Below, one piece after another: positions 6,453 to 11,795 of a DNA stretch of 11,795 bases. Position numbers and translations under genes: made by a program. Each line of letters begins with the position of its first letter. Position 1 is the first letter of the stretch. The notes beneath the pieces were generated by a model. It made no database searches. It was given only the letters and a program-made list of their open reading frames with translations, and was not told where the DNA came from. This DNA is from JBJXHG01 sp046160865 (GTDB lineage: Bacteria > Planctomycetota > UBA1135 > GCA-002686595): the NCBI GenBank assembly GCA_046160865.1, contig JBJXHG010000031.1:1-11795 (forward strand), read 5' to 3'.

Positions 6453-9020
6453 ATGAAGAAGACCGTGCTCCTCGTCGTCGTGCTGCTCCTCGCAGCCGTG
6501 CTCGGCGGACTCTTGTGGTGGCTCGGTTTGGACACGCAGACGCGCGTTTCGGACGCACCGATCGCGGTGCCCGGCGCGAACTCTGCCGACGAGGCGCTGC
6601 TCGAGAGCGCAACGCGTGAGCCCGGTGAGCGTGTCGTCGACGCGCAAGCGGCACCCGTCGCGGATGCGCAAGCCGCGCCGATCGTCGACCGTCGCGGCGC
6701 GTTCGAGCTGCGCGTCGTCGAGAAGGCGACCGGCCACGCGGTGCCGAAGGCGAGCGTGCGCTGGCTCGCCGTGCACGACGCGGCACGCATTCAACTCGGT
6801 CTTTGGCGCGTCGCGGGCGAGCTCGTCGACGAGGTCGCCCGGAGCGGACAACACGTGGAAGCCGACGACGAGGGCCGCGTGTACCTCGAGCGCGTCGAGG
6901 GCACGGTCGTGATCATCGCGGAGAGCGACGGCAGCTTCGGCTGGAGTGCGATCAGTCGCCGCAGCGTGTCGCCGGAGTACGTCGAGCTCGTCCCCGATCG
7001 CACGTTGCGCGTGGAAGTCGTCGACTCGCGCGCGTTCCCGTGCGCGGGCGTGCCAGTCGCGCTGCGCAGCCGCTCCGGGTTCGATCTCGACGACGTCGTG
7101 CGTGCGGTCACGCGCGAGCCGGACGGCGTGGCCGAGATCCCGCACGCGGGCATGCATCTCGACACGATCTCGTTCGCGCAAGCTTCGATCGCGATCGCCG
7201 CCGCGCTCGAGCCGCCCGTCGAGGTACCGATAGACGCAGGCGCGCTTCCGAGCGACGCAGTCCGACTCGTGCTGCCACCGACGGGCGCCGTCGAAGTGTG
7301 GCTGCGACGCAAAGACGGCCGCGTGTACACCGATCCGGTCGAAGTCGGGCTGCAATGCCTGCGCGCGGGCGCGCTCGATCCGCGCAAGCTCGCGCGCGAT
7401 CGCACGCGCTCCAGCCTGCGTGTCACCAGTGTCGGAGGCCGCGCGTTCTTCCCGTACGTCAGTCTGGACTGCACGGTCGAAGCGACCGTGATGCGGCCGG
7501 GACGCGAGACGCAATGCGTCGTGCAAGGCCTCGGTCCGCGCGAGGCCGGCGAGCGCGCGACGCTCCTCTTGGACATCGATGCCGAGCCGCTCGTGCCGAC
7601 GATCGAGGCGCGCGCGGTCGATCGCGAGCGGCGACCGATCGCGAACGCGCGGCTCGCCGTGCGCACGTACGCCGGCACTCCGCCGGTTCCGACGCGCTTC
7701 ACCTATGTCCGCACCGATTCCGAAGGCCGCTTCCAGCTCGGAATCCACGACGAGCACTTCGAGGAAGGCCCGCTCCGCTTGCTCGTGTGCGAGACGACCG
7801 GCGACTGGAGCGTGGTCCGCGGTGCCGAGGTGCCCGTGCCGAAGGAGCTGAAGATCGCAGTGGTTCCGATCGGCGACGTGGTGCTCGAGCGCGGAGCGCG
7901 CATCGCATCCGGCCGCGTCGTCGACACGGCCGGCAATCCGATTGCGAACGCAGAAGTGAGCTTGCTCGCGCGCGAGGTGTCCTACGGCATCGTCAGCGAC
8001 TGGCTACGCGACTCGACCGACGAGCTCGGTCGATTCGAGATCCACGGTTGGCTCGAGGCGTCACGGCTCAACCTGCGCGCGGCGAAGTCCGGCTACGGCG
8101 CCCGGGTGGTCGCGATCGAGCCGGGCACGAGCGGTCTCGACATCGCGTTGCACGCGGCGGGATCGATCACGGGCTCCGTGCTCTTCGCCGAAGGATTTCC
8201 GTTCCACGAGATCCAAGTCCACTGTTGGCGCGACGCCGAGAGCTCGGGAGGCGGAGCGTGGTACCGGTTGCGCGCGGACGGCAAGTTCCTGGTGCCCGAG
8301 CTCGATCCCGGCACGTACCGCGTGCAGTTGCGCGTGCGCGCAGAGTCCGCGGTGCTCGTCGACGCCGACGGAATCGTGGTGCGCGCTGGCGAGGTGAACG
8401 CGGATGCGCGCTTGCAGGCCGTCGATCTGCGCACGCGCCTGCATCGCTTCGAGCTGCGGGTGCGCGCGCAGGACGGGCGCACGATCTCCGAGCTGGAGAC
8501 GCACTGGCGACCCTCGGAGTCGCAGGAGGCTCTGCGCTACGGTTACTCCAGCAACGGTCGTGCGACGTTCGTGTCGACGGAAGAGCGCATCGACGTCACG
8601 GTCGCTGCGGACGGCCTTCGCACCGCGCACATCACCGGGCTCACCGGCACGCGCGACGTCGTGCTGCTACCTGCGATCGAGATCGAGCTCGTGCTGAAAG
8701 GTGCGACTCCGCCGCCCGCGCCGTTCGCGCTGCTGCCGATCCTCGTCGCGGACGACGAATCCGAGGTCGAAGCCGGCTGGGGCGAGATGCCGTTCAACGA
8801 GCTCGGCACCGCGCGGCGGCGCATCCCGGCACCGGGCAAGTACCGCGTGCAGTTCGGCATCCAGACCGGCGAGCTGTTCCGCGGCGAGACGTGGATCGAG
8901 CTCGCAGAGGAGCCGACGATCGACGTGCGTGACGTGAGCGAGGTGCAACGGTTCGAGATCCGGCTCGATCCCAAGGACTTGGAGAGCGCGCTGCCGAAGC
9001 CGACCGAGCCGCCGAAGTAG
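6453..9020 (+). CDS. Membrane-anchored protein with CarboxypepD_reg-like modules, paralogue B
   Basis: An 855-residue protein with the same plan as paralogue A: MKKT start, hydrophobic anchor (about 4-25), linker, then beta-sandwich modules to the end. The linker holds a short tandem repeat, DAQAAPV/DAQAAPI (63-69 and 71-77, each preceded by Val or Ala). The clearest module begins ASGRVVDTAGNPIANAEVSL (485-504), continues to STDELGRFEIHG, and aligns with AGRVVDDAGEPV and SDETGRFEI of A. KFLVPELDPGTYRVQLRVRA (611-630) matches GEFLFSGLEPGEYDVLLSA of A. The C-terminal part FALLPILVADD (758-768) aligns with YSLLPMLIARRD of A. The match is colinear along the whole length, so this is a tandem duplication that has diverged strongly. 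No SD is evident before the ATG; the start is chosen because it places a positive residue pair directly before the anchor. It ends 18 bases before the convergent HDOD gene. Function unknown. Confidence 0.85.
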   Translation: MKKTVLLVVVLLLAAVLGGLLWWLGLDTQTRVSDAPIAVPGANSADEALLESATREPGERVVDAQAAPVADAQAAPIVDRRGAFELRVVEKATGHAVPKASVRWLAVHDAARIQLGLWRVAGELVDEVARSGQHVEADDEGRVYLERVEGTVVIIAESDGSFGWSAISRRSVSPEYVELVPDRTLRVEVVDSRAFPCAGVPVALRSRSGFDLDDVVRAVTREPDGVAEIPHAGMHLDTISFAQASIAIAAALEPPVEVPIDAGALPSDAVRLVLPPTGAVEVWLRRKDGRVYTDPVEVGLQCLRAGALDPRKLARDRTRSSLRVTSVGGRAFFPYVSLDCTVEATVMRPGRETQCVVQGLGPREAGERATLLLDIDAEPLVPTIEARAVDRERRPIANARLAVRTYAGTPPVPTRFTYVRTDSEGRFQLGIHDEHFEEGPLRLLVCETTGDWSVVRGAEVPVPKELKIAVVPIGDVVLERGARIASGRVVDTAGNPIANAEVSLLAREVSYGIVSDWLRDSTDELGRFEIHGWLEASRLNLRAAKSGYGARVVAIEPGTSGLDIALHAAGSITGSVLFAEGFPFHEIQVHCWRDAESSGGGAWYRLRADGKFLVPELDPGTYRVQLRVRAESAVLVDADGIVVRAGEVNADARLQAVDLRTRLHRFELRVRAQDGRTISELETHWRPSESQEALRYGYSSNGRATFVSTEERIDVTVAADGLRTAHITGLTGTRDVVLLPAIEIELVLKGATPPPAPFALLPILVADDESEVEAGWGEMPFNELGTARRRIPAPGKYRVQFGIQTGELFRGETWIELAEEPTIDVRDVSEVQRFEIRLDPKDLESALPKPTEPPK

Positions 9021-9021
9021 C

Positions 9022-9039
9022 AGCGCGCTCCGTCGCGCT
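9022..9039. terminator. Weak hairpin between convergent genes
   Basis: AGCGCG (9022-9027) and CGCGCT (9034-9039) form a 6-bp perfect stem with a 6-base loop in the 18-base gap between two convergent stop codons. There is no T-tract on either strand, so it is only a weak candidate for a shared terminator. Confidence 0.25.
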
Positions 9040-10253
9040 CACCTGATCCGCTGCAGCTCGCCCGTCGCGCGCCGGCACGCTTTCAGCCAGCGCGTCAAAC
9101 GGTGTCCGTAGCCGAGGTCGGACAGGTACGCGCGATCGAGCCCGGGGATCGGCGCGAACTCGGCGCGCTTCAAGTCGACGCGCGCGAGGCAATCGGCAAT
9201 GTGCACCGCGGTCATGACGGCGAAGTTCGCTTCGGGATACTGCGCCGGCGCGTGGTGGAACGCGACCGCCTCGACCACCGAGTTCGGCAAGCCCCACGAG
9301 TGCAGCAAGTACGCACCGAGCGCGCCGTGGTGCGCGCCGAACAGGCGGCGCTCGAGCTCGGCCCGGTCTTCGTGGCTGCGCTCCGCGAGCATGCGCGTGG
9401 CGAGGTAGCGATCGGGTCGGTTGAGCGCGAGCACGAGCTTGCCGATGTCGTGCAGGATGCCCGCCAAGAAGCCGTACTCGAGCTGCTGCTCGTCGAAGAG
9501 CTCGGACTCGAGGATGTGCCGCGTGAACTTCGCGACCTGCAGGCTGTGTCCCCAGGTGTCGTTGATCGACAGATCCTTCATCCGCGTCTCGTCGAACTGC
9601 GCGAACGTCTGCAGCGCGATCACGAGCGACTTCAGCGTGTCGAGGCCGAGCTTCTCGGCGGCTTGCACCGGAGTCTCGACCGGCTGTGCCGCGCCGAACG
9701 ACGGCGAGCTCGCGAGCTTGACGAGCCGCGCGCTGAGCGCCGCGTCCTTCGCGACGATCGCGCCGACGTCGGCCGCGGTCGCGCTCCGTCCCGAAGTGGC
9801 CGCGACGCACTCGAAGTAGACCGGCGGCGCGCACGGCAGGTCGGGCATGCCGGCGACGAGATACTTCACGCGTTCCGAAGTGAGCATCTCTTGCAACGCG
9901 AAGCCGCGCACGAGCGCCGACTTCACCGCGCTCGCGGCGCACGGCTTGACCAGGCAGCAGTGCGCGGTGCTCGCCGCGCACTGATGGACCTCGGATTGCG
10001 CCGCGTCGGCGATCGCGAATCGACGCACGGCGGGGTGCTTCGCCTGCAACTCCGCGAGCAGCGCGAGCCCTTCGGATGCCGAGGCAGCCACGTTCACGAG
10101 CACGACGTCGAACGGATCGGTTGCGATCGAATTGAGCGCTTCGACCGAGCTCCGCAACCAAAGGAGCTGCCAGCGGCCGCGCTGTGGCTCCGAAACGATT
10201 TGGAGTCCCTGGAGCAACGCCGGCTCCGGATCGACGACGAGAATCCTCTTCAA
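9039..10253 (-). CDS. Degenerate response-regulator receiver fused to HDOD domain
   Basis: A 404-residue two-domain signalling protein, numbered from the TTG at 10253. The N-terminal part (about 1-115) has the receiver fold pattern: KRILVVDPEPALLQGLQ with Asp8, and Lys103 in CLVKP. The phospho-acceptor position is Asn54 (DVVLVNVAAS), and the usual Thr/Ser is Ala82, so it is probably not phosphorylated. The C-terminal part is an HDOD domain (about 130-345). It keeps His236 (WGHS), His268-Asp269 (HDIGK), His308-309, His333-334 (FHHAP) and Asp354 (HIADC), the ligand pattern of metal-dependent HD phosphohydrolases; many HDOD proteins lack part of this. The TTG start gives the family-typical M-KRILVVD beginning. 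An in-frame ATG at 10361 would add 36 residues, and longer openings run into repeat copy 3. No SD supports either. It converges on paralogue B and diverges from the rhomboid gene. The domain call is firm; substrate and partners are unknown. Confidence 0.9.
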   Translation of the reverse strand: MKRILVVDPEPALLQGLQIVSEPQRGRWQLLWLRSSVEALNSIATDPFDVVLVNVAASASEGLALLAELQAKHPAVRRFAIADAAQSEVHQCAASTAHCCLVKPCAASAVKSALVRGFALQEMLTSERVKYLVAGMPDLPCAPPVYFECVAATSGRSATAADVGAIVAKDAALSARLVKLASSPSFGAAQPVETPVQAAEKLGLDTLKSLVIALQTFAQFDETRMKDLSINDTWGHSLQVAKFTRHILESELFDEQQLEYGFLAGILHDIGKLVLALNRPDRYLATRMLAERSHEDRAELERRLFGAHHGALGAYLLHSWGLPNSVVEAVAFHHAPAQYPEANFAVMTAVHIADCLARVDLKRAEFAPIPGLDRAYLSDLGYGHRLTRWLKACRRATGELQRIR

Positions 10254-10378
10254 GGGCTGGCGCGGACGCGGGAACGAAACGATGCCGCGCGCGGCGGGTG
10301 TAGGCCCGTTTTTCGGCGTCCGGCGGGCGTGCGCTGAGCACCAAACTCGGAGCTGTCGCATGCGCACGCGCCGCGTGG

Positions 10379-10413
10379 AAAAAACTTCGGCGAGCGCACG
10401 GCGTGTGTGCGCT
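10379..10413 (-). other. Hairpin followed by T6 in the 338-bp HDOD-rhomboid gap
   Basis: AGCGCAC (10393-10399) and GTGCGCT (10407-10413) form a 7-bp stem with a 7-base loop. On the minus strand it is followed, after eight bases, by a run of six T (A6 at 10379-10384). It lies between repeat copy 3 and the HDOD gene. The T-run is too far from the stem for a standard terminator; attenuation of HDOD transcription or a relic are both possible. I see no convincing -35/-10 pair in the rest of the gap (10254-10415). Confidence 0.25.
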
Positions 10414-10415
10414 AC

Positions 10416-10574
10416 CAGCCCGTGGTGAAAGTGCTTCGAGTCTGCGAGTGGTCGATCTGCGGCGGAGCAAGGAGCGCGACCGCAGGCGAATCCGCGCGAT
10501 TCGCCGAGGATCGAGCGACGCCGAGCCGGCGCAAACCGGGCACTTGCGGGCCGAATGACTTTCACCACGGGCGG
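10416..10574 (+). repeat. MITE-like palindromic repeat, copy 3 (159 bp), between divergent genes
   Basis: Copy 3 runs from CAGCCCGTGGTGAAAGT to ACTTTCACCACGGGCGG, colinear with copies 1 and 2 without indels but more diverged (about 29 differences from copy 2 by my count). The inner stem GGCGAATC (10485-10492) / GATTCGCC (10498-10505) is perfect, with loop CGCGC. The flanks are CTAC (10412-10415) and CCAC (10575-10578), sharing three of four bases. It ends 17 bases before the rhomboid start codon. Confidence 0.8.
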
Positions 10575-10591
10575 CCACATACTTCCCCGCC

Positions 10592-11542
10592 GTGTTCACG
10601 CCGCAGACGACGTGGGTCGAGGTCTCGCGCTCGCCGCAGCGCCGGACGGTGCAGGAGCACGCGCTCGTGCTCCAAGCGGTCGGCATTCCGTCCGGCACGG
10701 CGCAGAACGGGCCGGACCACCTCCTCGTGGTCCGCGTCGAGGACGCGCAGCGGGCGCAAGCCGAGCTCGCGCGGTACGACAGCGAGAATCGCGGCTGGCC
10801 GCCGCGCGAGTCGGCGCCGGCCCCGATCTCGCTCGGCGTCCACGCCGCGATCGTGTACGGCGGGCTGCTCGGGTTCGCCTTCGTGTGCCAGGTGCAGCAG
10901 AGCTTCGGACTGGACTGGGTCGGCGCGGGCGCAGCACGCGCGGAGCGCATCACGAGCGGCGAGTGGTGGCGCAGCTTGACGGCGCTCACGTTGCACGCCG
11001 ACTTGCAGCACATCGCCGGCAACATCGTCTTCGGCGCACTGTTCGCCGTGATCCTCTCGCAGAGCGTCGGTGTCGGAGTCGCGTGGTGGGCGTTCGTCGT
11101 CACCGGCGGTCTCGGCAACGCGCTCAACGCATTCGTGCAGGAGCCGGCGCACACCTCGATCGGTGCCTCGACCGCCGTGTTCGGATTGCTCGGCGTGCAG
11201 GCCGCGTACGAATGGATGCGGCGGCGCGAGCTGCGCTACCAGGGCTGGCGTCGCTGGGCACCGCTCGTGATGGGCGCTGCGCTGCTCGCCTGGCTCGGCA
11301 CGGGCGGTCAGAGCGTCGATCCGCTCGACATGCCCGAGGGACTGAAGAACCTCGACGCGCAGTTGCGCCGCATCGACGTCCTCGCGCACGTGTTCGGCTT
11401 CGCCGTCGGCATCGTCACCGGGACTGCGCTCGGATGGATTCCGCGGCAGCTCTTGCAGTCGCGATGGCAGAACGCGCTCGCCGCGGCTGCGCCTCTCGCG
11501 CTGGCCGCGGCGTGGTGGCTCGCGTTCGCGAGATCGAAGTGA
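10592..11542 (+). CDS. Rhomboid-family intramembrane serine protease with soluble N-terminal domain
   Basis: A 316-residue rhomboid protease, which cleaves transmembrane segments of membrane proteins within the lipid bilayer. The catalytic Ser193 lies in GASTAVFG (191-198) and the partner His266 in DVLAHVFGFAVG. HADLQHIAGN (135-144) gives His135, His140 and Asn144, the usual oxyanion-side motif. Hydrophobic segments lie at about 82-103, 139-159, 163-182, 190-206, 222-236, 262-283 and 296-312, consistent with six core helices plus one. Residues 1-72 form a soluble domain. Its pattern (WVEVSRSP, ALVLQAVGIPS, HLLVVRVEDAQRAQAEL, then ENRGWPP) recalls DUF2007-like small domains; that assignment is tentative. 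The start is GTG at 10592. No clear SD is present and the first 17 bases upstream abut repeat copy 3, so any promoter must lie in or beyond the repeat. A hairpin terminator follows the stop. Confidence 0.93.
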   Translation: MFTPQTTWVEVSRSPQRRTVQEHALVLQAVGIPSGTAQNGPDHLLVVRVEDAQRAQAELARYDSENRGWPPRESAPAPISLGVHAAIVYGGLLGFAFVCQVQQSFGLDWVGAGAARAERITSGEWWRSLTALTLHADLQHIAGNIVFGALFAVILSQSVGVGVAWWAFVVTGGLGNALNAFVQEPAHTSIGASTAVFGLLGVQAAYEWMRRRELRYQGWRRWAPLVMGAALLAWLGTGGQSVDPLDMPEGLKNLDAQLRRIDVLAHVFGFAVGIVTGTALGWIPRQLLQSRWQNALAAAAPLALAAAWWLAFARSK

Positions 11543-11558
11543 CGGCGCGCGCGCCGTC
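11541..11558. repeat. 18-bp perfect GC palindrome at the rhomboid stop codon
   Basis: GACGGCGCGCGCGCCGTC is a perfect palindrome beginning inside the TGA stop codon. Alternating GC sequence makes it weakly informative. It may add to 3'-end structure ahead of the terminator hairpin. Confidence 0.5.
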
Positions 11559-11566
11559 CAAGAATG

Positions 11567-11595
11567 GAGAGAGCCGGCTCGGCGCCGGCTCTCTC
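11567..11595. terminator. Strong bidirectional hairpin terminator
   Basis: GAGAGAGCCGGC (11567-11578) and GCCGGCTCTCTC (11584-11595) form a perfect 12-bp stem with a 5-base loop, between the convergent rhomboid and PDZ genes. Downstream sequence is only mildly T-rich in either direction (GCTGCTTTCG on plus, CATTCTT on minus). It is the strongest hairpin of its kind in the window and probably serves both genes. Confidence 0.7.
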
Positions 11596-11622
11596 GCTGC
11601 TTTCGCGATCGAGAAGATCGAA

Positions 11623-11795
11623 TCAGGCGATCGCGCCGCCGACGCGGACCTCGATCTTCTTCGTCTCGCCGCCGCGCAGGACCTCGATTTCGACGACTTC
11701 ACCGATCTCGTGGCCGCTGATGCGCGAGCGCAGGTCGGCCGCGTCGCGCACCAGGTGCCCGTCGACCGAGATCACCACGTCGTTCGGCTCGAGGC
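11623..11795 (-). CDS. Partial PDZ-domain protein, C-terminal end (probably HtrA/DegP-type protease)
   Basis: The last 56 codons of a minus-strand gene are present; the rest lies beyond the right edge. The fragment begins LEPNDVVISVDGHLVRDAAD, continues LRSRISGHEIGEVVEIEVLR, and ends in KKIEVRVGGAIA. This is the second half of a PDZ domain: the L-x-x-x-D-V-I-x-x-V-(D/N)-G turn, the helix ADLRSRI, and the closing V-x-I-x-V-x-R-x-G strands. PDZ domains of this type at the very C terminus are typical of HtrA/DegP/DegQ periplasmic serine proteases. Other PDZ proteins remain possible, since the protease domain is not in the window. It converges on the rhomboid gene with a shared terminator between. 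Confidence 0.8.
   Translation of the reverse strand, partial: LEPNDVVISVDGHLVRDAADLRSRISGHEIGEVVEIEVLRGGETKKIEVRVGGAIA

Noticed and set aside
5739..7757. A 672-codon minus-strand open frame across the A/B paralogue junction
   Set aside because: It is antisense to two better-supported genes, has low-complexity Arg/Asp/Ala composition and no recognisable motif.
10254..10580. Upstream extension of the HDOD gene to 10580
   Set aside because: The extension crosses repeat copy 3 and a stretch of non-domain sequence. The receiver domain starts naturally at the TTG at 10253, or at most the ATG at 10361.
8794..11154. A 786-codon minus-strand open frame over the HDOD and rhomboid genes
   Set aside because: It runs in a different frame from HDOD and antisense to the rhomboid gene, both of which have clear catalytic or domain motifs. 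Its Arg-rich composition is typical of a shadow frame.
6431..11562. GCGCGCCGTCCAAG shared by 6431-6444 and 11549-11562, both shortly after a stop codon
   Set aside because: Only 14 bases of GC-rich sequence occurring twice, with no symmetry or extension; chance or weak relic.
1..11795. tRNA, rRNA, CRISPR array, phage or complete insertion sequence
   Set aside because: I saw no cloverleaf, no rRNA-like sequence, no regularly spaced direct repeats and no transposase, integrase or phage gene.

Overview
This is a high-GC bacterial window of ordinary chromosomal type. It holds seven protein genes and part of an eighth, and three copies of a small non-coding repeat. The lineage cannot be fixed from the sequence. 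The GC content, the frequent lack of Shine-Dalgarno (SD) sites, the large membrane-anchored proteins with carboxypeptidase-regulatory-like folds, and the HDOD signalling protein would suit Planctomycetota or Myxococcota. That is inference.

Left block (1-3672, minus strand). In transcription order this is a small heat-shock protein (Hsp20), the ATP-dependent protease Lon, and the N-terminal fragment of a membrane-anchored protein that runs off the left edge. Hsp20 and Lon are a natural proteostasis pair: one holds unfolding protein, the other degrades it. Each of the two gaps in this block carries one copy of a 159-bp palindromic repeat. In both cases the repeat sits exactly at the stop codon of the gene upstream.

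Middle block (3876-9020, plus strand), divergent from hsp20. Two very large tandem paralogues of about 850 residues each have one N-terminal membrane anchor and a chain of beta-sandwich (CarboxypepD_reg-like) modules. They look like a two-gene operon of cell-envelope proteins of unknown function.

Right block (9039-11795). A convergent minus-strand gene encodes a degenerate receiver domain fused to an HDOD domain that keeps HD-type metal ligands. Divergent from it is a rhomboid intramembrane serine protease with a soluble N-terminal domain. The third repeat copy lies between these two genes. A strong hairpin terminator separates the rhomboid gene from the convergent 3' end of a PDZ-domain protein, probably an HtrA/DegP-type protease.

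The most notable find is the repeat family. The three copies are colinear, equal in length and in the same orientation. They have roughly 50-bp imperfect terminal inverted repeats, an inner hairpin with a perfect stem and variable loop, and 4-bp flanks centred on TA (CTAG/CTAG, TTAC/TTAG, CTAC/CCAC). This fits a MITE-like non-autonomous element that targets YTAR or TA. Removing copy 2 in silico restores a compact hsp20-lon junction, TAAGGAGGCGCCGTG, in which the hsp20 stop codon overlaps the lon SD.
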